A stretch of DNA of 64,000 bases from DASYXZ01 sp035308965 (GTDB lineage Bacteria > Acidobacteriota > Terriglobia > UBA7540), in assembly GCA_035308965.1 (NCBI GenBank), contig DATGFN010000025.1:116846-180845 (forward strand). Direction: 5' to 3'. Below, in pieces: positions 35,230 to 43,844 of this stretch (within the stretch, counting starts at the first letter, position 1; every line of letters starts with the position of its first letter). Both the position numbers and the translations under genes were made by a program. Below the pieces are notes generated by a model, which saw only the letters and a list, made by a program, of their open reading frames with translations, did no database searches and was not told the DNA's origin.

Positions 35230-36576
35230 TCAATGAGCGCTCGGCGCCGCTTTTAGGGACGCTCCAGCATTGCCCACGCTCACATCTGTTGCGGCGGCGG
35301 AACCCGCCATCTTTTTTTGTGGAAGTTGAAAAAGACGATGCACGGCTATCGCCATTTGATCCTGCTCTTCCGGCGTTTCCTTAAGCTGGCAACCGAGCAA
35401 CCCTGTAATGCGATGCGTAATCCGCGAGGCGAGCTCTTCGATCGCCTTCTGCTCAGATTGGGAAAGCGGTCCGGCCTCATGGCCGTAACGTTTCAGTTCT
35501 TGCCGGCCTATTTCGTCCAGCCGATCGTGCAATGCAACCAGGGTGGGAATGAGCCGGCCCGTAGCGAGATGGCTTCGGAAAGCCTGGGCTTCCTCTTCGA
35601 CAATTTTCTCCGCGACGGCGGCTGCGGCAAGCCGCTCGCTCATATTGTGCGCCACCACTCCCTGGAGGTCGTCAATGTTATACAGAAACACGCCAGGTAT
35701 GTCCTTCACGGCCGGGTCAATATTCCGCGGCACGCTGATGTCAATCAGCAGAAGCTGGCTGTCGCGGCTGGCCGCGCGCACGCGGGCAGCGTCTTCGCGG
35801 TTGAAAATAATGTGCGGACAGCCGGTGGAAGTAATAATGATATTTGTATCTTCCACGTGCTGCCATCGGTCCTCATACCGGATAGCAGTGCCTCCAATCT
35901 TTTCCGCCAACTCGTTGGCATGATCGTAAGTGCGATTGGCAACCAGGATGGTGCTGGCGCCGCTGTTTAATAAATAGCGCCCCGAGAGTTCGCTCATCTT
36001 GCCTGCGCCCAGAATCAGGACCTTACGGCCTTCCAGGGTCTGGAAAACCTGCCGGGCCAACTCGACCGCCGCATAAGGAATGGATACCGCCGAGGCGCCT
36101 ATGGAGGTTGAATTCCTTACCTGCTTCGAGACGCTGATGGCTTTTTGGAATACGGAGTCAAGAAACCGGCCGGTGGTGCCGGCTTTCTTTGCTTTGGCCC
36201 ACGCCGACTTTGCCTGCCCGGTGATCTCCGGCTCCCCAACGACCAATGAATCGAGACTGGCAGCGACTCGGAAAATGTGCACGAGCGCCTCGATGCCCAT
36301 GAGGCGGTAAAAGTTTTGCCACTCGCTGAGCCGCAAACCGTATTCGCGGGTCAGGAATTTAACCAGTGACGTGCACGCAGCCTCGAAGTCAGTTGCCCAG
36401 AAGACAAACTCAGTGCGATTGCAGGTGGAGAGTATAGCCACCTCAACAATGCCACTGGCGCCGGAGAGGTTTTGGAGAGCATCATATAAACGGCTTTCGG
36501 AAATTGCAAAGCGCTCGCGGATTTCCACGGCCGCGGTTTTGTGGTTTAGACCGATTACTACCAGCGTTGGCTCCAA
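35230..36576 (-). CDS. hemA: Glutamyl-tRNA reductase
   Basis: A 448-residue enzyme that reduces glutamyl-tRNA to glutamate-1-semialdehyde, the first and regulated step of C5 tetrapyrrole synthesis. It starts with TTG at 36576, with a strong GGGAGG 6 nt upstream. Key motifs are GLNHKTAAVEIRERF at 9-23, the catalytic cysteine in STCNRTEF (~50), the NADPH-binding GAGKMSELSGRYL (~190) and ANRTYDHANELA. A helical dimerisation region forms the C-terminal third. The matching aminomutase gene (hemL) is at 14830-16122. Demand for haem from the cytochrome cluster upstream is obvious, though no shared control signal is visible. Confidence 0.95.
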   Translation of the reverse strand: MEPTLVVIGLNHKTAAVEIRERFAISESRLYDALQNLSGASGIVEVAILSTCNRTEFVFWATDFEAACTSLVKFLTREYGLRLSEWQNFYRLMGIEALVHIFRVAASLDSLVVGEPEITGQAKSAWAKAKKAGTTGRFLDSVFQKAISVSKQVRNSTSIGASAVSIPYAAVELARQVFQTLEGRKVLILGAGKMSELSGRYLLNSGASTILVANRTYDHANELAEKIGGTAIRYEDRWQHVEDTNIIITSTGCPHIIFNREDAARVRAASRDSQLLLIDISVPRNIDPAVKDIPGVFLYNIDDLQGVVAHNMSERLAAAAVAEKIVEEEAQAFRSHLATGRLIPTLVALHDRLDEIGRQELKRYGHEAGPLSQSEQKAIEELASRITHRITGLLGCQLKETPEEQDQMAIAVHRLFQLPQKKMAGSAAATDVSVGNAGASLKAAPSAH

Positions 36577-37021
36577 AGGAACCTCCCTTCGCCGAATGTT
36601 TCACGGTTTAGAGAAGCACCTCATTCGCCAAAGTTAGACGGCAATTTTTGAGTTCACTCGCCGCATTAAGCTATTTATATTCAGTAGCTTAATTGAATTC
36701 TGGAGCGTGCATCCGCGGCGCTCTGCATATCATGACTGGGGGAAATTCCACTATCCGAAGTGGCATTTGACCCCTCTCTACACATGACCCTGGTTGGGGC
36801 GGTCGCCCGCAAAGTAACCGTGGGCCACGATTTATCCCCTCTAATGGCGCCCCAACCACGCGACTCTGTCATTAGATTCCCAAACTCGATTCTCTCCCCA
36901 GCCCGCGCTCGCTGTTCCGAGCGATGCGCTAACACTACCAAACTTGCACGGAAGAGAATAATGGAGAGGAATCCTTTGGCACTTCGAATTTGGGAAATTC
37001 GAGATAAGTCGGACTTAGGGT
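36577..37021. other. 445-bp intergenic region upstream of hemA, no gene seen
   Basis: Between the hemA start and the tRNA-Leu gene, both on the minus strand. Apart from the inverted repeat at 36665-36693 and a hairpin-prone stretch near 36790-36860, I see no coding frame with a ribosome-binding site. It presumably holds the hemA promoter. Confidence 0.55.
36665..36693. promoter_or_regulatory. 9-bp perfect inverted repeat upstream of hemA
   Basis: ATTAAGCTA at 36665-36673 and TAGCTTAAT at 36685-36693 are perfect inverted copies with an 11-nt A+T-rich spacer. It is about 90 bp upstream of the hemA start, a normal place for an operator or an upstream activator site. It is distinctly A+T-richer than its surroundings. 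Confidence 0.45.
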
Positions 37022-37110
37022 TGGTGCTGGAGGGGGGAGTTGAACCCCCACGCCGGGTGACCGGCGGCAGATTTTGAGTCTGCTGCGTCTGCCAGTTCCG
37101 CCACTCCAGC
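37022..37110 (-). tRNA. tRNA-Leu (anticodon CAA)
   Basis: An 89-nt class II tRNA on the minus strand with encoded CCA. The acceptor stem is GCTGGAG paired with CTCCAGC. The anticodon stem GCAGA/TCTGC holds the loop CTCAAAA (anticodon CAA, reading TTG). The long variable arm (CGCCGGTCACCCGGCG) is typical of leucine tRNAs, and the T arm is GGGGGTTCAACTCCCCC. Confidence 0.96.
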
Positions 37111-37151
37111 TTGCTACTGATTCTAACACAGTAGTTGGCAGGGCTTGGGAA

Positions 37152-37179
37152 GTAGGTAGTAGGTAGTAGGTCGTAGGTA
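37152..37179. repeat. Short tandem heptamer repeat
   Basis: Four copies of GTAGGTA in a row (the third is GTAGGTC), upstream of the tRNA-Leu gene. An inverted fragment (CTAACTACCTACC) lies at 37254-37266. Such low-complexity tracts may vary in copy number. Confidence 0.75.
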
Positions 37180-37278
37180 GCATGTGGGCGTCCAAGATAC
37201 AGCTCAGACGGCAGGTGCATGGAAGGTCGAAGATTTCAACTCCGACATTCAACCTAACTACCTACCCCCTTCATTTTG

Positions 37279-37974
37279 TCAGGCGAGAACTTTCGCATCC
37301 GGCAAAAGTTCACCTTTTTCCAGATGGTGGGTTACGGTGGCGAAGCGGGCGGCATGAGGGTCGTGGGTGACCATCACGACGGTCTTACCATATTCCTTGT
37401 TAAGCCTCGATAGCAGGGTAAGGATGTCTTCTGCGGAAGTTGCGTCCAGATTGCCGGTGGGCTCATCGGCGAGGAGCAGGGAAGGGTCGGTGACGATGGC
37501 GCGCGCGATGGCCACGCGTTGCTCCTGGCCGCCGGAAAGTTGGCGCGGGTAGTGGCCCAGCCGGTCACCAAGGCCCACCAGTTTAAGGGCGGTAATGGCG
37601 TGCTCAGCGCGCTCTTTCTTTTTCAGGTTGGTGAGCTTAAGAGGGAGCTCCACATTTTCAAACGCAGTTAGCACGGGAATTAAATTGAAAGATTGAAAAA
37701 CGAAGCCGATGTTGGCGTTGCGCCAGTGGGCGATTTGCCCGTCGCTCATTTTGCGCAGGTCTTCGCCCAGAACGGTGATCTGACCCCCCGTGGGCGTGTC
37801 CATGGCGGCGATCAGGTGCAGCAAGGTTGATTTGCCGGAGCCCGATGGTCCCATCAGGGCCACGAATTCGCCCTTATCAATGGACACGCTCACATCTTTC
37901 AAGGCGACCACGTGAAACTCATCGCGGACATATTCCTTGCTCAGTTTTTCCGTTTTGATCACCGCTTCGCTCAT
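37279..37974 (-). CDS. ABC exporter ATP-binding subunit, LolD/MacB type
   Basis: A 231-residue ATPase from ATG at 37974 (AGGAG 8 nt upstream; a longer frame lacks such a site). Walker A is GPSGSGKST (~43-51), the Q-loop is FVFQSFNLIPVLTAFENVE (~90-108), the signature is LSGGQEQRVAIARAI (~145-159) and Walker B is LLLADEPTGNLD (~163-174). These are the hallmarks of the LolD/MacB/FtsE group that works with FtsX-like permeases by mechanotransmission. It is the last gene of a minus-strand operon starting with the TetR-type regulator at 42860, and would power the two permeases at 39687 and 40987. Confidence 0.93.
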   Translation of the reverse strand: MSEAVIKTEKLSKEYVRDEFHVVALKDVSVSIDKGEFVALMGPSGSGKSTLLHLIAAMDTPTGGQITVLGEDLRKMSDGQIAHWRNANIGFVFQSFNLIPVLTAFENVELPLKLTNLKKKERAEHAITALKLVGLGDRLGHYPRQLSGGQEQRVAIARAIVTDPSLLLADEPTGNLDATSAEDILTLLSRLNKEYGKTVVMVTHDPHAARFATVTHHLEKGELLPDAKVLA

Positions 37975-38044
37975 TGTGTTCTCTCCTGCGTAGGGCCGGG
38001 CCCGCCATTGCTGGTCCGGCAAATTGTTTTCAGTCTTGTAACAG

Positions 38045-38190
38045 GGGACGTGCCGCCGAAACCCTATGGAGTGCGGCGGCTTGCCGCCGTTTTATTCCCG
38101 CCGAACTTGATCCGGCGGGAAACTCCGAGATCATCCGGAAGCAAGCTTCCACGCGCCAAAGCGGGAGCAAGCTCCCACACTCCAAATGAG
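38045..38190. repeat. Cluster of short palindromes between adaptor and ATPase genes
   Basis: A row of four small hairpins: GCGGCGGCTTGCCGCCG, CCCGCCGAACTTGATCCGGCGGG, GGAAGCAAGCTTCC and GGGAGCAAGCTCCC. It separates the ATPase start from the adaptor stop in an otherwise compact operon. Palindromes such as GGGAGCAAGCTCCC look like a dispersed repeat and may stabilise upstream mRNA. Confidence 0.65.
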
Positions 38191-38201
38191 AACTTTCCGC
38201 A

Positions 38202-39551
38202 CTAAGAATTCTTGGGATGCACCCGGTCGCCGTCCTTCAGCGTGTCCGGCGGGTTAAGAATGAGATCTTCGCCACCGATCAATCCCTGCTCAATCCGAAC
38301 GCCCTGGCTATTGGTGGAACCGGTTTTTACCTGGCGTCGAACAGCTTTCCCGCCCAGGACCACGAACACCGCGTCATTTTTAACTGCGGAAGCTGGCACC
38401 ACAATCAGCGGATTGGACACGCCTCCGGCCGTTGGTGCGCTCTTTTCGTCGGCGAGAAAGGCTGTGCTGGCATTCATTTCCGGACGCAGGAAACTGTCGG
38501 GATGTAGAACTCGAACTTTCACCTGGACCGTTGCCTTTTGGCGGTCGGCCTTGGGGGACATTTCCGCGATCACGCCGTCATACTTACGGTCGGGAAACGC
38601 GTCCGTGGTGACTGTACTTTTCTGGCCCATCTGCAATTTGGCAAAGTCGTTTTGATTGATGTCCAACTCCACCTGAAGGTCATTCAAGTCAGCCAATGTC
38701 ACCACATAGCCTTTGGCGCCTTTATCACCCACGAAACCATTGGTCACAAACTCGCCTTGCTCGACGGCACGCTCCAGGATGGTGCCTTCCACGGGCGAGC
38801 GAATAATGGTGTTGTCAAGTTGCGTTTGGGAGTAATCCAGCGCGCCTTTGGCCTGTTCCACCTGGCCTCGCAGAGAATCAATTTCCTCTTTGCGTGGACC
38901 AATCCGGGCCAATTCAAATGTTTTATCGAGAGATGCGACGCGCGCCAGGCCGTCATCATATTTCGCCTGGGCATCGTCCAACTGCTGGCGTGAAAGCACC
39001 CCCTGCCCCACTAATTCTTTGGTGCGCTCCAAGGTGACTTTTGCGTCGGTCAAGTTCGCTTTGGCTTGGTCCAGGTTCGCTTTGGCCACCGCAATCTCTT
39101 CCGGTCGCGAACCGTGCTCAGCCTCCAGAAGGCGCGCCTGCAAATTGGCCAGGTTGCCTTTGGATTGATCCACCTGCGCCTGGTATTCGTCGTCTTCCAG
39201 GCGCACGATCGGCTGCCCGGCTTTCACGTGGTCGCCTTTTTCCACGCCAATCCACTTCACCCGGCCCACTACCTTGGAAGCGACCTGGATTTCATGGTGC
39301 GCCACAATGTATCCGGTGGCATTGAGCACCACGCCCTGCCCCGCGCTCGCTCCCGTTCCGGTGCTGGCCACCTTCACCTCCACCGTATCAACCTCCACCG
39401 CGGCGTTGAGCTTGTTGTAGGCAAACCTTCCTGTGCCGAGCAACAGGAAGATGGCTACGCCGGCGATGATCCAGCGCGTGGCCCATTTGGAGGGCTGCGG
39501 GTCGGACTTCTTACCGCGATCGATTTGAAGACTTTTTAGTTCAGCGTCCAT
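38202..39551 (-). CDS. HlyD/MacA-family periplasmic adaptor protein
   Basis: A 449-residue membrane fusion protein from ATG at 39551 (AAGGA 4-5 nt upstream). One N-terminal membrane segment (~25-45, WIIAGVAIFLLLGTGRFAY) is followed by a lipoyl-like hairpin (YIVAHHEIQVASKVVGRVKWI and TIIRSPVEGTILERAVEQG), a long α-helical coiled hairpin between them (~120-240, with repeated LDQAKANLTDAKVTLERT heptads), a β-barrel domain and a membrane-proximal domain. It links inner-membrane ABC permeases to an outer-membrane channel. It is encoded between the permeases and the ATPase, the usual order for YbhGFSR- and MacAB-type exporters. No TolC gene is in this operon. Confidence 0.92.
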   Translation of the reverse strand: MDAELKSLQIDRGKKSDPQPSKWATRWIIAGVAIFLLLGTGRFAYNKLNAAVEVDTVEVKVASTGTGASAGQGVVLNATGYIVAHHEIQVASKVVGRVKWIGVEKGDHVKAGQPIVRLEDDEYQAQVDQSKGNLANLQARLLEAEHGSRPEEIAVAKANLDQAKANLTDAKVTLERTKELVGQGVLSRQQLDDAQAKYDDGLARVASLDKTFELARIGPRKEEIDSLRGQVEQAKGALDYSQTQLDNTIIRSPVEGTILERAVEQGEFVTNGFVGDKGAKGYVVTLADLNDLQVELDINQNDFAKLQMGQKSTVTTDAFPDRKYDGVIAEMSPKADRQKATVQVKVRVLHPDSFLRPEMNASTAFLADEKSAPTAGGVSNPLIVVPASAVKNDAVFVVLGGKAVRRQVKTGSTNSQGVRIEQGLIGGEDLILNPPDTLKDGDRVHPKNS

Positions 39552-39554
39552 AAT

Positions 39555-39685
39555 TCCTTCGTAGGCCCGGGGTCGCCCAGGCGGAGCCGCCTCGGCCAGA
39601 CCTCGCTTCAGCGGGCTCCGCTTTAGCGAGCTTGCCCCGGCCATTTGGATTCCTAACTGGCCGACCTAAGGGTCGGCCCAACAAG
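39555..39685. repeat. Short palindromes between permease and adaptor genes
   Basis: Three hairpins: AGGCGGAGCCGCCT, GCGGGCTCCGC with a nearby partial repeat, and GGCCGACCTAAGGGTCGGCC. They occupy the whole 135-bp gap in the operon. The spacing suggests inserted repeat units rather than a functional gene boundary; weak attenuation is possible. Confidence 0.6.
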
Positions 39686-39686
39686 A

Positions 39687-40853
39687 CTACACGGCCCTCA
39701 AGGCTGTCAGTACCTGCTTCCTCGCCGCGTTCCAGGCAGGGAAGAGACCGCCCAGGGCGCCCATCACAATCGCAAAAACTACTCCCGTAATCATGATGGA
39801 GGGCGTCACGGTCAAATTGAAATCTGTCTCGCTGAAAGTTGTAAAGTTGCCGATTCCCGTGGTGGTGCCATTCAAGGGCAGAACCAGCAGGCAACCGAGT
39901 ACGCCTCCCAAGATGGCCAGCAGCAACGACTCGGAAAGAAAACTGAGCAGGATGCTGAAGCGCGAGAAGCCCAAGACGCGCAAGGTGCCAATCTCCTTGG
40001 ACCTCCGGGCCACGGCCGCGTACATGGTATTCATGGCGGCGAAACTGCTGCCCACCGCCATAATCACGCCCACCAGCGTGCCGAGGACCTGGATCAATCG
40101 CCCCGAGGACTCCTGAGCGGCGTAATAAGCGCTCTCCGGTTCAGCATCCATATTCATCTGTTGGTCGCTTGAAATTGCTTTGACTAGGGCACTCGCCGTC
40201 ACGGGATCGCTTGCCTGCACCAAGGCCGAGCTCAGGACTTCAATGCGGTGATTGTCGGAACTGAGTTGGTTGAGGTCGGCGAAGATCTCGGAATTGGTGG
40301 CGCTCTGGCCGGAGGACATCACGCCCACCACTTCCCAGTCGCCTGTTCCGAAGTGAAGGTGCCTACCCAAACGCGCGTCCGGGTATCGTTTCGCGATGGC
40401 CTCGCCCACCACCACCTCTCGCTTGCCGGTCTCGAACCACCGGCCCGCGTTCAGCTTAAGGCCCTTTCGCATCTGGATGCCGACGGGTTCCAGACCACGG
40501 ATGTTAATGTTCATACCGTCAGGCGCGTCCACACTAACGAGATTAACTACGCTCACTAATTCAAGCGAAGCCAGCGGATTTCCAGACGAATCGCGTGCGA
40601 TGCCGGCTTTGTCCTTAAGAGTCTGAAAGGCCTCGCGCGTGAAATTACTCACTAGTTCTGAATTGGCGCCTTTGCGAAGCACCAGAACGTGGAGCGGATC
40701 GCCCGTGGTGCTAAGGGCGGTCTTCAGCCCTTGCACCATCGACATGATGGCAAGCACTACTGCCACAGTTAGGGCAATGCCGAGCGCTGTCATCAAGGTT
40801 GTTGTCTTTCGAACAACCAAATTACGCAGATTGTATGCAAGTGGAATGGCCAT
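39687..40853 (-). CDS. ABC exporter permease, FtsX/MacB type (second)
   Basis: A 388-residue protein with the FtsX/MacB topology: one membrane segment near the N-terminus (~20-42), a large periplasmic domain (~45-255, with NINIRGLEPVGIQMRKG), then three membrane segments (~265-290, ~310-335 and ~350-372) that include KEIGTLRVLGFSR, the coupling segment of this family. The C-terminus NAARKQVLTALRAV is the typical end of MacB-like permeases. It works with the 37279 ATPase and the 38202 adaptor. It may form a heterodimer with the related permease at 40987, since two different permeases are encoded in the same operon. Confidence 0.9.
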   Translation of the reverse strand: MAIPLAYNLRNLVVRKTTTLMTALGIALTVAVVLAIMSMVQGLKTALSTTGDPLHVLVLRKGANSELVSNFTREAFQTLKDKAGIARDSSGNPLASLELVSVVNLVSVDAPDGMNINIRGLEPVGIQMRKGLKLNAGRWFETGKREVVVGEAIAKRYPDARLGRHLHFGTGDWEVVGVMSSGQSATNSEIFADLNQLSSDNHRIEVLSSALVQASDPVTASALVKAISSDQQMNMDAEPESAYYAAQESSGRLIQVLGTLVGVIMAVGSSFAAMNTMYAAVARRSKEIGTLRVLGFSRFSILLSFLSESLLLAILGGVLGCLLVLPLNGTTTGIGNFTTFSETDFNLTVTPSIMITGVVFAIVMGALGGLFPAWNAARKQVLTALRAV

Positions 40854-40986
40854 TTTTTAAAGTGAAAAAGTTAAAGGGTAAAGGTTAAACGCCGAAGCTC
40901 AGGCTGGCCGGCATACAACTTTTGTCCTTTAATCTTCATTCCCCGACCTCCGAACCAAAGTGTTGTCTTCACTTTTTGACTTTTTT

Positions 40987-42150
40987 TTAGTCGTCACTTC
41001 TTAACGCTTCGACAATCGAAACCTTCGCCGCGCCATAGGCTGGCACGAATGCACTCACCAGGCCAATCATCGCTGCCACCACGAGGCACAAGATGACCAC
41101 ACTGGGCTGAATTGTCAGTGTTTCAAGCTGGGCATTGAATGTTGGCATGCTCCTCACCAAGCCGGTCAGCAAGGTCGCCAAACCAAGGCCGAATGCGGCA
41201 CCAACCAGGGAAATCGTCACCGCCTCTCCAAGAATTATGCCGAGGATGGCGCCTGACGTATAGCCCAGCGTCTTCATCACTCCCACTTCACGAACTCGTT
41301 CGCGCACTGACATTGCGATGGTGTTGGCAGAGACGAGCAGAATCGTGAACGTGACCGCCGCGCACACGCCCATCAGAATCAGTTTCACGTTCCCCAAAAA
41401 AGCCAGGAAGCTAAGGCCGAAGGCGCTTTGGGTTTCGGTCTTGGTCTGCTGGGGAGAATTGCGAAACATTTCATCAACAGCCTTTTCGATTTTCGGCACG
41501 TCCTCAGGCGTCGCGGCCAGGCTGGTGAAAGTCCCGACGTAACCACGTCGGGCGATGGGCAGACTTTGTTCAAGAAATTCGCGATTGTAGTAGAGCGCCC
41601 GGCTCATGAAGGCATCGTCTGAAACGAAAATACCGCGTAAGGTGAATTCAAGATCGACCGGAAAAATGTCGCCCTTAATAGTGATGTGGTCACCGAGTTT
41701 CCAATGCAGTTTCTCAACCAACTCCCGCCCGGCAATGCAGGCGCTCCGCTCTTTTTGGAACGCTTTCTTCTGGTCCTCCGGAATTTTTACATCGGGGTAA
41801 ACCGTGAAAAACTTGTCGGGCTCAATCGCCATGCGCGCGAACATGTGCTCCGGGTGGTCGTCGATATACTTTCCGCCGGTCCATTGCTCGACCTCGGTTT
41901 CACGGACCCCCGGAATTGCCCGAATTTTCTCCCCGTAGAAGGCAGGCAGTGGCTGGCCCAATGAGACGCGGTTTCGTGTCACAAGCCTCATTTCAGAGCC
42001 GGGCGTCGGCGTATTGAAGAAGAGCGCATGATAGATCGCCATCAGCAGACCCAAGAGGCAGAGGGAAACGCCGACGCTCGCAATAGTGAGGAATGTACGC
42101 CGTTTATTGCGCCATGAGTTCTTGAAAACCAGCGGAAGATGTTTGAACAT
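40987..42150 (-). CDS. ABC exporter permease, FtsX/MacB type (first)
   Basis: A 387-residue protein with the same topology as the next permease: an N-terminal membrane segment (~18-40), a periplasmic domain (~50-255) and three C-terminal segments with REVGVMKTLGYTSG, ending GAAKVSIVEALRSDD. AAAGGAAAT lies 5 nt before the ATG. It follows the TetR-type regulator by 41 bp and precedes the second permease by 133 bp. Low-complexity DNA (AAGTTAAAGGGTAAAGG and its inverse-like partner at 40860-40985) fills that gap. The two permeases are diverged paralogues and probably assemble together. Confidence 0.9.
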   Translation of the reverse strand: MFKHLPLVFKNSWRNKRRTFLTIASVGVSLCLLGLLMAIYHALFFNTPTPGSEMRLVTRNRVSLGQPLPAFYGEKIRAIPGVRETEVEQWTGGKYIDDHPEHMFARMAIEPDKFFTVYPDVKIPEDQKKAFQKERSACIAGRELVEKLHWKLGDHITIKGDIFPVDLEFTLRGIFVSDDAFMSRALYYNREFLEQSLPIARRGYVGTFTSLAATPEDVPKIEKAVDEMFRNSPQQTKTETQSAFGLSFLAFLGNVKLILMGVCAAVTFTILLVSANTIAMSVRERVREVGVMKTLGYTSGAILGIILGEAVTISLVGAAFGLGLATLLTGLVRSMPTFNAQLETLTIQPSVVILCLVVAAMIGLVSAFVPAYGAAKVSIVEALRSDD

Positions 42151-42191
42151 ATTTCCTTTTCCCCTTTATACGACACCGACGCCTGATGGGT

Positions 42192-42860
42192 TCACTCCTT
42201 GACCTCGGGTGCGGAATCGGTGACAGCGCGAATGCCGCCCAGCGAAAAGCGGGTGATGTGCTCGGCAATCGCGGCAATGACCTCTGGAGTAAAACTTGGA
42301 ATAAATCGCCTGGCAATGGGGTTGGCCAAACTAATCATCTGCGTTTGCACGCTGCCCACGCACATCCCCACAAGTTGGTCTGATGCAGGTCTGCCCATGA
42401 TTTCGCTAATCAGGTCGCGGACACGGTCCGAATTGGGCCGTATGGCCTGCTGGAAGATCATGTCGAGACCCGGGGTGGGGTCGGCCATTTCCCGCGCCAT
42501 CAACATCCCATGCCAGCAAGTGTCGCCACCTTGCAGAATGTGTTGCAGGTAGGTTCGAATGTAATGCCTCAATCTCTCTTCTGCTGTCTTGTTGGGACCG
42601 GCGTCATGAGCGCGAGCCATCATCTGCTGCATAAAAACGATGATCTTGCGAATGACCTCTTCATACAGCCCGGACTTATCACGAAAGTAATAATTCACCG
42701 CCGCCACGTTGGCGCCTGCCTGGCTGCATATATCGCGGACAGTAACGTTTTGAAAGCCACGCTCGGCAAAGAGGCGCGCCGCCGCGTCCAAAAGACGGTG
42801 ACGGGTTTCCTGATCCTCGGTGGCCGCTCCCCTAGGGAGTTCCAAACCTCTCTCGCTCAT
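42192..42860 (-). CDS. TetR-family regulator of the CerR/CecR type
   Basis: A 222-residue repressor. The N-terminal helix-turn-helix is ARLFAERGFQNVTVRDICSQ (~23-42), followed by AGANVAAVNYYFRDKSGLY (~43-61), the classical TetR recognition helix. The C-terminal domain (~90-205) contains the CerR-type signature (LQHILQGGDTCWHGMLMAREM). AGAGG lies 7 nt before ATG 42860. It is the first gene of the exporter operon, and a near-perfect sigma-70 promoter with a palindrome over its -10 box lies directly upstream, so autoregulation is expected. In Escherichia coli the related CecR controls an ABC exporter made of an adaptor, an ATPase and two permeases, the same gene set as here. Confidence 0.9.
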   Translation of the reverse strand: MSERGLELPRGAATEDQETRHRLLDAAARLFAERGFQNVTVRDICSQAGANVAAVNYYFRDKSGLYEEVIRKIIVFMQQMMARAHDAGPNKTAEERLRHYIRTYLQHILQGGDTCWHGMLMAREMADPTPGLDMIFQQAIRPNSDRVRDLISEIMGRPASDQLVGMCVGSVQTQMISLANPIARRFIPSFTPEVIAAIAEHITRFSLGGIRAVTDSAPEVKE

Positions 42861-42882
42861 TCAAAACCTCTGTATGAAACAA

Positions 42883-42892
42883 TTGTATACAA
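42883..42892. promoter_or_regulatory. Palindromic operator candidate over the -10 box of the CerR-type operon
   Basis: TTGTATACAA is a perfect 10-bp palindrome overlapping the -10 hexamer of the promoter at 42884-42913. A dimeric repressor bound here would block RNA polymerase, which fits a TetR-family autorepressor. Confidence 0.5.
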
Positions 42893-42913
42893 CAAATGTT
42901 TTACCGCTGTCAA
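42884..42913 (-). promoter_or_regulatory. Sigma-70 promoter of the CerR-type exporter operon
   Basis: On the minus strand, TTGACA (42913-42908) and TATACA (42889-42884) are separated by 18 bp. The -35 is perfect. The start of transcription should fall near 42877, about 17 nt before the start codon. A palindrome covers the -10 box. Confidence 0.72.
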
Positions 42914-43067
42914 GAGAAATCTTAATTTAATTAAAAATTGTCACAAGCAACTATAAATAAACAGTTTAGAACATGGCAAAGGTTATGGAGTCGGCTGGAT
43001 CATCCCTAGCGAACTTGATAAATTGTTACTTATCCGGGAGGATGGATTTGTAGGATTCGTCGTGAGG

Positions 43068-43766
43068 TCAAAGCTCAGTTGAGGCAGGTAACTCGGCGCG
43101 ACGGTCGATGGGAGCAAACTCCCCGCCGTGGCGAATGCGCATATGGCGTTCGCGGAAATGGCGCTTAGCGCGCCGGCCCCATGCTCGGACAAAGTAGTAA
43201 TTCAACGTGCAGCCGGCTATGGAGCTGACCAGGGGCACCATGCGCGCAGCCCATTTTTCTCCAATGTCGGCGCCGGCCTTGACGGCAATAAGCTCGATGA
43301 CGCGCGGCACAAACCGCTCGATTACTTCTTTTTCCAAAACGTCTTTGCCCATGTTGACGCCCGCCGCGCTGGCCGCCGCAATCCAGAGCTCGGCGATCTC
43401 CGAGTCCGTCGAGTATTCAAATCCGTAAATGAGGCTCAGCTTTTGAAGCATCCGCATGGTGATGGCGCTCAGCACCCCGATGTCCGGCAGGGCCGTGAAA
43501 ATTCCGCCCAAGCCAAGACCCAAACCTTCGGCGGCGGCGAGCTTCATGCCCGCCGCGATAGTTTGGTCGGCGATGGTGTCTAGAGCGGCGGGATGGATTC
43601 GAAAAACCTGGGCGAACGATTCCACGGGCAGGCCATGAGCGCGGCGCAGGTGGAGGAGGTAGCGGTCCGCGTCCACTTTAAGCCTATCGTAAGCGCGGCT
43701 TAGCCCGTCTTGGATGGCTTCCTGCACGCGCCGGGTTAACCATGAATAGTTCTCTGCCGTGGCCAT
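43068..43766 (-). CDS. EcsC-family protein
   Basis: A 232-residue protein matching the EcsC family, with the typical LGLGLGGIFTALPDIGVLSAITMRMLQKLSLIYGF region at ~83-117 (a glycine-rich amphipathic stretch that may insert in the membrane) and an Asp/Glu-rich helical region with AASAAGVNMGKDVLEKE. The C-terminal domain contains a hydrophobic helix (LVSSIAGCTLNYYFVRAWG, ~180-198). The family is named after a gene beside an exporter in Bacillus subtilis, and its function is unknown. Its arginine-rich tail (HFRERHMRIRHGG) is cytoplasmic. It is a single gene beside the CerR-type operon. Confidence 0.85.
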   Translation of the reverse strand: MATAENYSWLTRRVQEAIQDGLSRAYDRLKVDADRYLLHLRRAHGLPVESFAQVFRIHPAALDTIADQTIAAGMKLAAAEGLGLGLGGIFTALPDIGVLSAITMRMLQKLSLIYGFEYSTDSEIAELWIAAASAAGVNMGKDVLEKEVIERFVPRVIELIAVKAGADIGEKWAARMVPLVSSIAGCTLNYYFVRAWGRRAKRHFRERHMRIRHGGEFAPIDRRAELPASTEL

Positions 43767-43844
43767 AATTCCATTGGATGCCGACTAGTCCTGCCCAGGA
43801 TGCTATCTTAGTCCATCCCTTCGACAAATGAAAGCGCTGGGGGA

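Noticed and set aside
37152..37179. CRISPR-like array
   Set aside because: The repeat is a 7-bp direct tandem without spacers, and no cas genes are present in the window.
38045..38190. Riboswitch or attenuator before the ATPase gene
   Set aside because: The stretch is a series of simple palindromes of dispersed-repeat type, without a conserved core or terminator with a T run.
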